NCBI GenBank assembly: GCA_947652115.1
Contig: OX393569.1
Span: 6,047,066 to 6,111,065, forward strand
Direction of reading: 5' to 3'
DNA from: Blastomussa wellsi
Lineage: Eukaryota; Cnidaria; Anthozoa; Scleractinia; Plerogyridae
DNA: 64,000 nt
Below, in pieces: positions 41,398 through 53,822 of the stretch (positions are counted from its first letter, which is position 1; each line of letters starts with the position of its first letter). A program made the translations under genes and the position numbers. The notes under the pieces are model-generated. The model ran no database searches. It was not told the origin of the DNA and saw nothing but the letters and a program-made list of their open reading frames with translations.

Positions 41398-42263
41398 TTC
41401 CCGCGGCCATGTTTAAAATCTGCGGGAAACAAACCTCGTTTTCATGCACTCGATCCAGGTTCGGTGAGCGGGTACGGGATCTCTGATCCCGTTTGATCCC
41501 GTTTTATTTGATCCATTTCTTCATTGATCTCGGGCTCAGGTCCGATCTTCTGGCAGCATTTTTTAACTTTTTATGGTCATCCTTAGTGGAACTTCTGCAA
41601 TTGGAGTTGACGTTTTTAATTATTATATATTTCAGAGAAATTATTAAGAACCAGCAAAATTACGGAGCTCTAAATCCGTGGCACTTTCCGCTATTTTATT
41701 TTTCGTTTGGTTAGATTCGTCCGTAAAACAGAATATCCTTTCATTTTTCAGTTGCTTCTATTTCAATAGAATTATTAAATCTTGTTTATGCTTATTCTTT
41801 ATTTCTTTTGTCTATTACCTCTTTATTTCTTTTTCTTTATTCCCTTTTTCATTTTTCTTTTGTCGTTTTACGTTTTTTGTTTTTGTTTTTATCTTTTACC
41901 GTTTTCCGTTTTTCTATCTTGGCAATAAGCAACTCGTTTTTTGTGTTTCCATTTTCTTTTTTTTCCTTTTTATCTTTTGCTGATTTCTTTTTTCTGTCTT
42001 CTTCGTTTTGCCAGGAAGTAGTGAATTATGGGAACCAAGGGGTAGTAGGATATGTAGTTCATTGGTGAACACAAATTTAGGCGCCATTTTCCAATGGATT
42101 TGGTTGAAGAAGGTGAAATTCATGGTCTTCTATGCGCAGGAATAACGCATGGGGATATCGGTATCTGATTACATATACGTTTCCGTACTGAGAAAAGGGG
42201 CTTGAGCGATGAGAATGTTCGTGAATACTGAAGTGTGCGAGGAATACACAAGCCCATGCAAGG
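41398..42263 (+). repeat. T-rich foldback-type repeat, copy duplicated at 44588-45478
   Basis: The block from CCGCGGCCATGTTTAAAATC through GATCCCGTTTGATCCCG, a TTTTTCGTTTT-rich middle and GAATACACAAGCCCAT recurs at 44588-45478 nearly unchanged. Its first 55 bases are a piece of the minus-strand LINE, so the block moved together with part of that LINE. Open frames rich in F and S inside are low-complexity artefacts. Confidence 0.75.
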
Positions 42264-42699
42264 CTCACGAGTTGACCAACCGTAGCACTTTAATTTTCTG
42301 CGTATATTTAACAATTATCCGGCGAATTCGCGTAGAATAGCGCCTTGTACGACGATAGACGATAAAGTACGAGACCGAGTACGAAATTCTAATTTCAGTC
42401 CAGTTACGTTCCCAGAGCCCTCACTCCTCCCTGTTGCTGAGCAGGTATAAGGAGACTGGTATGAAATTTGATAAGCATAAGCACGAGCATTAGAATCCGT
42501 GGCACTTTCCGCCATTTCATTTTTCGCTTAGCTTGGTAAGACTCGTCCGTAAAACAGAATAGCCTTTCATTTTTCTTTTGTTTCTGTTTCGATAGTTGGA
42601 TTAATTCTTCATAATTTTATCGTGTATTTATGCTTATTCTGTATTTCTCTCTTTTTTAATTTCCTGTTTTCCTTTTGTCTATTACCTCTTCATTCCTAC

Positions 42700-43507
42700 T
42701 ATTCATACTCCTTCTTTAACGGCCTTATTTAACTTATCCTTTCAAACAAGAACTTTTCCTTCTATATGGAAAACAGCAAAGGTTAGCCCCTTGTTTAAAA
42801 AGGGTGATAAACAGAACGCTTCTAATTACCGGCCAATTTGATTCTGTCGACTATTAGCAAGATCTTAGAGAAGGCGGTTCATACTCAGCTTATGCATATC
42901 TAACTGAAAATAATTTAATTTCACCCAACCAGTTTGGATTTAGATTAAAGTCATCTACTGTTACTGCCGCCTCTCAGCTTTCTGATAAGATTCTTCACTC
43001 CATGGATAATGGTTGCCTGAACGGTGCCGTATTCTTAGACCTCGCCAAAGCGTTTGACACTGTAAATCACACAATACTGCTTCAGAAGCTGTCAAATTAT
43101 GGTGTCCATGATACTGCGAAAGCCTGGTTCACTTCATTCTTAACGAACAGAAAACAAGCCACAAGCTGTAATGATGTATGCTCCGAAGTTGCCTCCGTCT
43201 CTATTGGCGCTGCACAAGGCTCTATACTGGGCCCGCTTCTATTTATAATTTACATGAATGATCTACCTGAGGTTTTGCAATTCTGCCATGTCACTTTATA
43301 TGCAGATGACACTGTTATTTATCTTGCCTCCAAATCTACTGCAGATTTACAAAGCAAGAATAATGCTGACTTAAGACGTATATGTAAATGGATCGGGCTA
43401 ACCAACTTACTCTGAATGTTAAGAAATCCAAATTTTTACTTATTGGTAGCAGCTCCCGCTAAAGCAAAGTTGGGTCCATCCTTTTTTCTGCTGATGATAT
43501 CCCTCTT
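42700..43507 (+). mobile_element. CR1/L2-like LINE reverse transcriptase, 5' part
   Basis: Encodes, with a frameshift near 42838, SIWKTAKVSPLFKKGDKQNA, then AVFLDLAKAFDTVNHTILL, AAQGSILGPLLFIIYMNDLP and YADDTVIY, the palm and fingers motifs of a non-LTR reverse transcriptase. The 3' part is at 48175-48950; what lies between is a later insertion. ATGATATCCCTCTT is present at 43494 and again at 48210. Confidence 0.8.
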
Positions 43508-43718
43508 TATTTAAATATTTGCAAAGTACAAGCAATATACACACTACAGTTACATACATTGATACATTGAAGACCTCCCCCCCCCAAAAAAAAAATACAG
43601 TTAGAAATACAAAAGATATTACATCACTGGTCAAGCTATTACATTCTTTTGGTACATTCTTCACAAAAGATAATCTTAGAAATAATTACTTAAGAATACT
43701 ACTTATAATTTATATTAG

Positions 43719-44640
43719 TTAAGTTGGTTTAATTATCCATTTCTTATGAAAATATTCTTTTTCCACGATTCTACTTTCAATTTCATACTTAGTTTTGATT
43801 TTGACTTTAAACCCCTCGATTTTAGGAAGGGTTTGACTTCTTCTGCAGTCCCACAAGAACAATTTTCCAATAATTATAAAGTAATTTAGTAGATCAAGTA
43901 AAGGGCATTTTTCCGAGAATATTCCAAATAAAACGTCTTTTAGAGAGAGGTGAATCTGCTGCTTTGATAGTAGGCGCCAGTATGATGTAAAATCTCTCCA
44001 GAATTGTCTTGTATGAGAACAGTTGTAAAAGAAATGATTCAAGGTTTCGGATTCAATTTTACAAAAAGTACACAAATCATCATTTTTGTATCCAATTTTA
44101 TATAATTTGGTGTTTGTATACATAATAGAGTTTATAACTTTATATTGGAAAGCTTTCACATAAGATTCAAGTGCAACAGAATGCGGTAATGAAAATATTT
44201 GATTGATCTGGTCAATCGAAAAATCGAAATCCCTCTGCAGTTTAGAGATGATATTGGGAGGTTTAGCCTTTCTAGAAACAAGTAGAGAATAGTAATCTTT
44301 TGATCGTCTCTGTTTAATATCAAAAATATTATTTTCAAACGTGAAAGAGGGAGAAAGGGGTGATATTGGCACATTAATGATCCTAAGTTGTGAAGGTAAA
44401 GAGTGTCGGAGGCCCGCCCACTGTAGAAAATTTGTTTTGTTTATCTTGTTCGAGAGTTGGGTGAAAGCATCGGTTAGGTCCCGGTCAAACAGGAGATCAT
44501 TCGTAAAGGTAATTCCTGCCTCGCGATAATTTTTGAAATAGACCGGCTTTTTATCAATTTCAATATCTTTATTATTCCAAATGATAGTTTCCGCGGCCAT
44601 GTTTAAAATCTGCGGGAAACAAACCTCGTTTTCATGCACT
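43719..44640 (-). pseudogene. C-terminal part of an L1/Tx1-like LINE ORF2
   Basis: An open frame of about 306 codons with NNKDIEIDKKPVYFKNYREA, then CTFCKIESETLNHFFYNC, a zinc-knuckle pattern near the ORF2 C-terminus, and a basic end. It continues, in sense, from where the RT part at 45778-47985 breaks off (QWWSEFRDTF). The region 43508-43718 would be its 3' UTR. Confidence 0.75.
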
Positions 44641-45478
44641 CGTTCCAGGTTCGGTGAGCGGGTACGGGAACTCTGATCCCGTTTGATCCCGTTTTATTTG
44701 ATCCATTTCTTCATTGATCGCGGGCTCAGGTCCGATCTTCTGGCAGCATTTTTTAACTTTTTATGGTCATCCTTAGCGAAATTTCTGCAGCTGGAGTTGG
44801 CGTTTTTAATTATTATATATTTCAGAGAAATTATTAAGAACCAGCAAAATTACGGAGCTCTAAATCCGTGGCACTTTCCGCTATTTTATTTTTCGTTTGG
44901 TTAGATTCGTCCGTAAAACAGAATATCCTTTCATTTTTCAGTTGCTTCTATTTCAATAGAATGATCAAATCTAGTTTATGCTTATTCTTTATTTCTTTTT
45001 CTTTATTCCTTTTTCATTTTTCGCTTTTCGTTTTACGTTTTTTGTTTTTGTTTTTATCTTTTTCCGTTTTCCGTTTTTCGTTTTTTCTTTTTTGTTTTTT
45101 CGTTTTTCGTTTTTACTCTTTTTTCTATCTTGGCAATAAGCAATTCGTTTTTTATGTTTCCATTTTCTTTTTTTCCTTTTTATCTTTTGCTGGTTTCTTT
45201 TTTCTGTCTTCTTCGTTTTGCCAGGAAGTAGTTAATTATGGGAACCAACGGGGCCCCAAGGATAGTAGGATATGCAGTTCATTGGTGAACACAAATTTAG
45301 GCGCCATTTTCCAATGGATTTGGTTAAGAAAGAGAAATTCAGGGTCTTCTATGCGCAGAAATAACGCATGGGGATATCGGTATCTGGTTACATATACGTT
45401 TCCGTACTGAGAAAAGGGGCTTGAGCGATGAGAATGTTCGTGAATACTGAAGTGTGCGAGGAATACACAAGCCCATCT
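44588..45478 (+). repeat. Second copy of the T-rich foldback-type repeat
   Basis: Near-identical to 41398-42263, with an extra run of TTTTTCGTTTTT units near 45060-45125. It separates two copies of the minus-strand LINE tail (43719-44087 and 45476-45815). Confidence 0.75.
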
Positions 45479-48150
45479 TATGAAAATATTCTTTTTCCAC
45501 GATTCTACTTTCAATTTCATACTTAGTTTTGATTTTGACTTTAAACCCCTCGATTTTAGGAAGGGTTTGACTTCTTCTGCAGTCCCAGAAGAACAATTTT
45601 CCAATAATTATAAAGTAATTTAGTAGATCAAGTAAAGGGCATTTTTCCAAATAAATAATATTCCAAATAAAACGTCTTTTAGAGAGAGGTGAATCTGCTG
45701 CTTTGATAGTAGGCGCCAGTATGATGTAAAATCTCTCCAGAATTGTCTTGTATGAGAACAGTTGTAAAAGAAATGATTCAAGGTTTCGGATTCAATTTTA
45801 CAAAAAGTACAGCAAAGGTATCCCGAAATTCGGACCACCACTGCAGAAGTTCGTGGTAGAATTGAGAAGATAAATTGTAATCTTTGATATCATAATTACA
45901 ATTGAGAAAAAATATGCCCCCAACATGCTCTAATAGGCGAAGAAAGTATCTCTTCCATGTTGCAGTTGAATCATTAAATACTCTCTGTAGCCATGCTAAC
46001 CTCAACGATTTAATCATGCAGTCAACATCTATCATTTTTAAACCACCATTCCCAAAATCATTTATTACAGACACACGAGTTACTTTATCTATACCTCTCC
46101 ACAGGAACTTAAAAAGCAATCGATTCAGTTCATTTACTACTTCTTTTGGTGTTGGTAATATGGAGCATACATAAACAAACTTTGGTATCAAAAAGGATTT
46201 AATAATTGTTATTTTTCCATAGAGGGATAGGCCTCTTGAGGACCAGATGTTAATAAGCTTTTTAATGCTGTCGAGTCTTTCAATAACATTTTTCTCTTTT
46301 AGAAGTTTCAGATCATATGAGAAATAGACTCCCAGAGCTTTGATCGGGGTTTTGGGCCACTTAATGCCAAAGAGTTCTTCCATTCTTCCTCTTAATAAGC
46401 CGATCCACATGCCTTCGGTTTTTGAGGAGTTAATCTTGAGGCCAGAAATATTTTGAAAAAGCTCTAAGAGTTTAAAAAGTGATTTTGCTGAATCGACGTC
46501 GGCAAGAGTTGCAGTTGTGTCATCAACATATTGCAGGAGTTTCGTTTCCTCTTGTCCAATAACAATACCTCTAATCTCTGGATTCTGTCGAATGGCGATG
46601 GCAAGCGTTTCTACGACGATTACGAAAAGGTACGGAGACAAAGGATCCCCCTGCCGAACGCCACGTTCAAGTGGGAAGTAGTTTGAAGTTAAACCGTTAT
46701 TTATTATGCAGCTTCTGATATCTTTGTAGAAAACTTTAACCCAGCGAATGAAATCTGGACCAAAATTAAATTCTTCAAGACATTTTAAGAGGAATTCCCA
46801 TTCAACACTATCAAAAGCCTTCTGGAAGTCAATAAATATCATTAAACCGGGAATATTTTCCTTAACAGTGAAATCCATAATGTCGTAAATAGAGCGTATT
46901 GTTTCGCCAATAAATAGGTCTTTTACATACCCAGTCTGGTTTTGATGAATTATATCTGGTAGAACACTTTTAATCCTCCACGCAATTGCTTTGGTCATAA
47001 TTTTTGTATCTACATTAACAAGAGAAATAGGGCGCCAATTCTCTAGCAGTGTACGGTCTTTCCCTTTTTTTTCGAGAAGAGTGATGACAGCTTGTTTTTG
47101 AGAGTTAGACATCTCACCTTTTTCAAAACATTCATTGATACATCTAATCAAACTGTCCTTAAGAACAACCCAGAAGGTTTTATAAAATTCAATGGGAATA
47201 CCATCATTCCCAGGGGTTTTATTGAGATCAAAGCTATTTAGAAGGCGAAAACATTCCTCAGATGAAATAATTCCTTCACATTGCTTTTGTTGTTCTTCAG
47301 ATAATTTTGGAATATTTAGATCATTCAAGAAAGCAGAGATTTTTTGCGTACTATCTGGATCATCGTTTTTGCTCTTATATAGTTCTCGATAAAAGCGTTC
47401 CTGCTCCTTCAGTATATCAAAAGGATCTGTCTTAAATTCACCACTTATAAAGAGTTTTCGTATATGTTTCTTTATGTGATTTCTTTTCTCCAAATTAAGA
47501 AAATATTTCGTACTCTTCTCCCCGTGTTCATGCCAGCGCGCGCGCGCTCGTATAATAATTCCCATGGTTTTTTCTTCGTAGAAAGTTTCTAATTTTTCCT
47601 GAGCAGCCCGATATCGTGATGCATTTAAATCACTTGGTGACCTTTCAAGTTCTTCCTTTACCTTACTTAATTCTTCTTGAAGAGTGTTTTCTTTCTTATT
47701 TCTTTCCTTCGATTTTTCCTTGGAGAAATTTATTGCGTGGGCTCTTATATTATATTTAATCCAGTCCCAAACACTTCGATGATCCGAAAGTTCCTTTCTT
47801 CCCTCTGCAGCCCATACTGGCAGCAGATCGGTAACACTGTTTACATATGCATCGTCCGCTAATAACGAGCAGTTTAATTTCCAATATCCAGGTCCCTTCT
47901 GCTCATTTTCTAGCTTTCCAATTTCTAGTGAAATTGCGTCATGGTCTGTTCTAATAGCGGGAATTATCACAGTCGCTCTTACCATGTCGAATAAATGGTT
48001 AGATATCAGATAATAATCGAGGCGACAAAATATTCTTGGAGATTTTTGACTCCAGGTAAAACTCTTTGTATCTGGATTTTTGATTCGCCATATATCTGAC
48101 CCATATCTACCAAATCAAGTTGACTTTGTAAGCATTCGAGACAATTAGTG
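45476..48150 (-). mobile_element. L1/Tx1-like LINE: endonuclease end and reverse transcriptase, internally deleted
   Basis: The main frame (47985 down to 45778, 735 codons, open further upstream) starts inside the endonuclease domain: FTWSQKSPRIFCRLDYYLIS and TDHDAISLEI lie near 47930-48060. RT motifs follow: NWRPISLVNVDTKIMTKAI, MIFIDFQKAFDSVEWEFL, GVRQGDPLSPYLFVIVVE and YVDDT (catalytic aspartates). It then jumps from QWWSEFRDTF into a duplicated stretch of the CTFCKIESETLNH region in another frame, so about 180 residues are missing. 5' truncated near 48150. Confidence 0.85.
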
Positions 48151-48174
48151 ACTGATTTTCTTTTAAGGAGCACA

Positions 48175-48950
48175 CCTCCTTTTTTGTCAAGTTCAGGATT
48201 TAGTGGGCAATGATATCCCTCTTGATAATGTAGATTCTTATACCTACTTAGGTATCGTGATTAATAACCGGTTTTCCTGGACTGACCACATCGATTATAT
48301 TCGTGGTAAGATCAGTAAAAAGTTAGGTCTCATTCATTTTACCTCTTTTTGGCTATGGTGATATTATTTGGGGAGATCGCGGAAATGCCTCCTTAATGTA
48401 TGAGCTACAAGTGTTACAGAACAAGCTAAGGCAGCTCGCCTCATTTTAGATTTTCCTGCGCATTCTTCTGCAACTGACGCGCTAACGATACTTGGCTGGA
48501 AGCCACTATTACGACGTAGAAAGGAACATCATGCTATTTTTATAAATTAATTAACAACTATTTCTGTCACTCTATCACTGTCACATTCAATGGTGATTTT
48601 CATAGTTACTACACAAGATCGAGAAATGACATTCGTAAATCCAGTGCCACTAGAAGATGGGGTCATTGGTCAGCAGTAAATTTTAGCGCTGATATATGGA
48701 ACGGGTTGGACACCTCATTAAGGAATGCTGAATCACTACCTGCTTTTAAACGTGGCCTGTCCAAAGTTATCTTTGATTCTTAACGACATTCTATATTTGT
48801 TAATTAATGATTGTATTTATTCTTTTAATTTTTTATATTTTTATTGTTTAGCTAGTCTTTGATGTAATCTAGTGTTCTTTTGAGGACCCTTCAGTAAACC
48901 ACTTCCTGACGTTGTCATCCTCATTAAAGATTACTACTATCTACTACTAT
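48175..48950 (+). mobile_element. CR1/L2-like LINE, 3' part
   Basis: With frameshifts it reads VQDLVGNDIPLDNVDSYTYL and INNRFSWTDHIDYIRGKISK, the thumb region of the RT begun at 42700, then a decayed C-terminus and a 3' UTR ending in ACTACTATCTACTACTAT. Confidence 0.7.
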
Positions 48951-48954
48951 TTCT

Positions 48955-50770
48955 TTTTACTTCATTCCATTTTTTCTTTTTTTCTGTTTCTATTTTCGTT
49001 TTTCTTTTTTCGTTTTTCGTTTTTTTGTTTTTACCTTTTACCAATTTCTATTTTACTATCTTCGGAATAAGCAATCCGTTTTTGTGCGTTTTTCAATTTT
49101 CTTTTTTCCTTTTTACATTTTTCTGATTAATTTTTTTATCTTCTTCGTTTTGCCAGCAACTAGTTAATTATGAGAACCTACGGGGTCACAAGGGGTAGTA
49201 GGATATGTAGGCGCATTTGTATAGGCAGGAAAAGCGCATGGGGAAATAACTATCTGGTTACAGATACGTTTTCGTACAGTGAGAATAGGGGCTTGAGCGT
49301 AAAGAATGTCCGGGAATACTGCAGTGTGTGAGGAGCACACAAGCCCAGGGCTCACGATTTAGCCAACATAGTTCTACAGTGAGTATCTGAGGTACGTAAC
49401 ACGTCAATTTTCTGCTTATTTGACTAATTAGGGACCTTCAGACCGGAGTACGAGTACAAGTACGACTTTTCAAACCAAGTGCTCGTGCTTATGTTTATCA
49501 CATCTCACATCACACACCAATCTCCTACAGATAGTCTCCATTTTACCTGCTCAGCAACAGGGAGGAGTGAGGGCTCTGGGAATGTAACTGGATTGAAATT
49601 CAAGAGTCGTACTCGTACTCGATCTCGTACTCTGTCGTCTATCGTCGATATTCCACGCGATTTCCGAGGATAATTATTAAATATAGGCAGAAAATCAGAA
49701 AAGGCAGAAAAGTGTAACGTACCTCAGATAATCATTGTAGAACTACGGTTGGCCAACTCGTGAGCCTTGGGCTAGTATATTCCTCGCACACTTCAGTATT
49801 CACGAGAATTCTTATCGCTCAAGCCCCTTTTCTCACTACGAAAACGTATATGTAACCAGATACCGATATCCCCATGCGTTATTCCTGCGCATAGAAAACC
49901 CTGAATTTCACCTTCTTCAACCAAATCCATTGGAAAATGGCGCCTAAAATTGTGTTCACCAATGAACTACATATCCCACTACCCCTTGGGGCCCCGTTGG
50001 TTCCTATAATTAAGTACGTCCTGGCAAAACGAAGAAGACAGAAATAAGAAATCAGCAAAAGATAAAAAGAAAAAAAAAAGAAAATGGAAACATAAAAAAC
50101 GAATTGCTTATTGCCAAGATAGAAAAAAGAGTAAAAACGAAAAACGAAAAAAACAAAAACGTAAAACGAAAAAAGAAAAATGAAAAAGAAATAAAGAGAT
50201 AATAGAAAAAAAAAACAGAATAAGCATAAACACGCGAACAAATTATTAAGATTTAATCATTCTATTGAAAAAGAAGCAACTGAAAAATGAAAGGATATTC
50301 TGTTTTACGGACGAATCTAACCAAATGTAAAATAAAATGGCGGAAAGTGCCATGGATAAGGAAATCGCTACCTTGTTACAGATACGTTTCCGCACTGTTA
50401 TTGGCAAAGGGGATTTAGTGAAAGGAATTGTTCGGCCCGGGAACACTGCAGTTTGCGAAGAATACACAAGCGAAAAACGAAAAACGTAAAAGGATAAAAG
50501 GAAAAAGAAAAGCGAAAAGCGAAAAGCGAAAACGAAAAATAGATAAAAGAAAAACGAGAAAACGAAATATGAAAATAGAAAGAGGAAGAAAGAAAAGGGG
50601 TTAAAGAAAAATAACTAATAGACAAAAAATACAGGAAATTAAAAAAAGAGAAAAATACAGAATAAGCATAAATAATCGAAACCGAACCAAAAGAAAAATA
50701 AAAGGCTATTCTGTTTTACGGACGAGTCTAACCAAGCGAAAAATGAAATGGCGGAAAGTGCTACGGATTC
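48955..50770. mobile_element. Foldback element with T-rich arms in opposite orientation
   Basis: The left arm (about 48955-49440) carries GTTTTGCCAGCAACTAGTTAAT, GGGGCTTGAGCG and GAGGAGCACACAAGCCCA in the same orientation as 41398-42263; the right arm (about 49690-50770) carries the same motifs in reverse, ending AATGGCGGAAAGTGCTACGG. No transposase frame is seen. Confidence 0.65.
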
Positions 50771-51052
50771 AAAAGGCTTGGAAAGCACGGATGATGTTTT
50801 GGCGGTGTCACAGTGATTTGTGTTTCCCGGTACACACGTCAATAGTGATATGTGTATCCACTCCAATATGGCGGACAGTGATATTGACACTGGAAACCAT
50901 TTTATTGCAACTAAATCATCTGTACCAGAACTGTAAATACACGACTCGTGAGTCCGACATGTAAAATAAAACCAAATCGATTTCATGCCTTGGTTGATTC
51001 TCCAGCATAAAGGCATCCTTAAATGGCCAATAGCTAGTCTTCTTCTGGGCCA

Positions 51053-51295
51053 TAGCCTGCGAACAGGCTCCCAACCGAGCCGAGCGTAGATCACGCTCGC
51101 AAATTCGGCTTCTTTCGCTCGCCAAAATTTTCCCCAAATTTTCCCCACTGGAGCCAGGCTGCATTCCGTGCAAGTTACGCCGAAGACCTTCGGTGTGGAT
51201 CTTTTCGAATCTTTGCCTTTTCCCATACAATCCTTTAAAATCTTGGCTTCTCATGGAGTACACCTTGGCACTGGAGAGCCTGTTCGCAGGATATC
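51053..51295. mobile_element. MITE with AGCCTGCGAACAGGCT ends
   Basis: AGCCTGCGAACAGGCT at 51053 is itself palindromic and is mirrored by AGCCTGTTCGCAGGAT at 51278. The interior has GCGAGCG-type motifs and CTGGAGCCAGG. Nothing else is recognised in 50771-52010. Confidence 0.65.
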
Positions 51296-52009
51296 TGGGC
51301 CAGTACCAAACATCAAACGATCTACTGCAAATATATCATAAGCCCACAAAAAACAAAATGATAATTAGATTTACGTCACTTCACTCCTCGCGAAAGTCAC
51401 GGGTTCTAATCCCGTTGAAGCCCTTAATTTTTTTCAGGATTCTTTAATTCTACTTGCTTAAAACTCTCCTCCTCCTCCACAATTCTATTGTTTAACTCCA
51501 CCACCACCACCACATTATTGGAAATTCACTGCGATGATCATCTCTCATGTTCAAATTACTAACTGTTATTGATATTTTGATATATTTATTGTAAATAATG
51601 CATTCTTCTTATGTTAATGTTATTAATTATAGATAGCAATCTTGGTCAGTCTTGAACCTAAACCGCATATACATAACACCATAACAATACACAAACAATG
51701 AATAAATTGCGAAATACAAATGTAAAACTTATGTCTTCATAGTGTAACAATACCCTTTATATATTTGCTTTCATATTTTCAACTTGATGTCTTTTCTAAG
51801 TAACAAAATCTCTAATCTTCTTCTAGAGCGTCTATGTTGAATGTCCACTATTATCTCTTGATTGGAAAAGCATGCTCTTGATAATTCCTTCAAGTTCAAG
51901 GTGATATATTACACACAACTATTCCCATTTAACAAAGGCATCCTTGGGTTTGATTTTCTTTATGCAGCAAGTCTAAGTTGATACTAGTTGATACTAAAAT
52001 CAGTAGCCC

Positions 52010-53822
52010 ATGATTTATTTAACAGTAAAAAGAAACTCGGGAAATTGCCCTAGGTTAACATTTGTTCCATTGCTACTCTCGGAACTTCTTTCAAAAGTAA
52101 ATCGAATCCCTGAACATGACCGAGAAGAGAAACCGTTTCGACCATAACAAGAATTGGAACCAGAGATGGTAGCTTCAACACGGTATCTCACGCCTTTCTC
52201 TAAGACAACAGAATGGTCGAAGAAAATTTTATAGCCGTAGTAAGAACTTGCTTCAGACTTGATACACTGAGAAGAAAAAGTTCCTGTTTTGGAAATAACA
52301 TATTTACTTATATCGAAATTATAAATGTGTATAGTAACAGAATACTTATTATTTTCGCTGCCGCACAGGGTTACTCCATGTAAGAGGATGTCTCTGTTGA
52401 CAATAAGAAAAAGACAGTCTTTTTTTCCAGAGTAAGGAAACCCTGGGTCAGTGATCAACCAAACCAAATCTGCAACAACGAAGATATAATTCCTGCGAAC
52501 CTCTTCTTCTCTTGTCTGGAAATCCTACTGCAGTGTCTGGAACTGAATTAAAAAACTTAACGTTGAAAGCTTCGTCTTGTGTCAGTATCTTGCAGTCAAG
52601 AACAACAGCTACAAAGTCATGCTCTTTCATGACTGGAAAACGTATCCCTTTAACAATCCGTTCTCCGAGAATTCTTCTTTTTTCACTACCATCTGTTGAT
52701 AAGCCTTCTTCCTCACATTTCTTGGTTGCCCACAAATTCACCGCTTTGAACAACTCTACCTCTTCAATATTCAAAGTATCGCGTTTGACTATTGCTTCAA
52801 GTAAGGATCTCCCAATTGTCTCAAATCCATCAGATTTTGCAGCTTCTTCTGTGTTTTCATCTATCACTTCCCAGCATCTATCCACTAGATTTTTCTCGCC
52901 ATATTTTTGAGCGTGCGGCAGGATATTGAAAACATTTGATGGAGCTAAATTATCTTGTAGATATTTCGTGCATTTGTCGGCCAGTGAAGGCACAAAGTAT
53001 TTCTTCGCCAAATACAACACTCCCATCACATTACTTCCGCTCAAATTCACTTCATCACTGTACATGTAACGAAACAACTCCAGCAGACTCTCGTATCCAC
53101 AGTCAGGCAGTTCAATAGAGTCTCCAGTCTCCGCCAGCTCACCGTAAAACATGGCTGCAAACACAGGACTGCTAATCGAGAGCACGAACTTGTGAGCAGG
53201 AATCACTTGTTTACTTTCACTTTCGCCACTGGCCCCTCGAACAACGAACTTCACATCGCTGAAGAGATCGTTGTTGAACATAAACTTGCTTCTTTCTCTG
53301 ATGGTTGATCTTGTTATTTGCCAGTTTCTTTCGACGGCAGTCATTGCCTTTAACATAAGAATATGCGATTTTTAACTAGACGTTTATAGCGTTTTATACT
53401 AAGGTTCTGTAACTGAGCGACAACAGCAGCCGGTGTCACGCGGTGTCACTACCGACGTGGGCGTATAGCCGGGTAACGTTGCGGACGTCACGACATGATT
53501 TTCAAACAAAAGAGAACGAGAAACCTGAAAATAGCTGCATTGCATTTATTTTTAGGTTTTTCAAAGGGTCTAAATCTCATTTCCCTCTTTTCCCGTCGGT
53601 TATTAAGGAAAAGGTGAGTGGCAAATGGTGTTGCTTCTTCGCTGTGTGAGAAATCAGGATACAGGTATTTACGACACAAGCTAACTTAACCATCAAGTGT
53701 CGTTTGTGTTATTATAAAACAACATGAAGCTTTTGCTATGGATATTCATACATAGCATGAATTTTTCCCTTGCTTTTTCCCCTATCCTATATCGGTGTGC
53801 ATTCTATATCAACCACCACACG
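52010..53822. repeat. Segmental duplication, left unit (partner 56018-57838)
   Basis: The two units match from the stop codons of the BTB genes to about 460 bases upstream of their ATGs, with few differences, and then diverge sharply (AACCACCACAC is the last shared string). Offset is about 4.0 kb. The shared upstream part includes CGGTGTCACTACCGAC and GGTTTTTCAAAGGGTC and would carry the promoter. Confidence 0.85.
52015..53356 (-). pseudogene. BTB-BACK-PHR gene, frameshifted copy (BTBD3/BTBD6-like)
   Basis: The first frame (53356 down to 52451) holds BTB and BACK and stops at residue 302 just before the PHR domain; the PHR domain continues in another frame to the stop at 52015. Against the intact copy, the segment between GTTGAT (about 52465) and GACTGT is 5 bases shorter, which shifts the frame, and one codon is also lost in the stretch before (NVKFFNSV versus NVFKFFNSV). 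The PHR part reads SYYGYKIFFDHSVVLEKGVR and ends FLFTVK. A truncated BTB-BACK protein could still be made. Recent decay is likely because the rest is close to the paralogue. Confidence 0.8.

Noticed and set aside
41678..42068. Open frames rich in F, L and S resembling membrane proteins
   Set aside because: They come from TTTTTCG/TTTTC low-complexity DNA in the foldback repeat and recur in several frames and copies.
42700..50770. CRISPR array, phage or bacterial operon content
   Set aside because: No regular spacer array, ribosome-binding sites or dense prokaryotic frames; the repeats are eukaryotic transposable elements.
50639..51226. 195-codon minus-strand open frame
   Set aside because: Spans the end of the foldback element and a MITE; composition follows the repeats and no domain is recognised.
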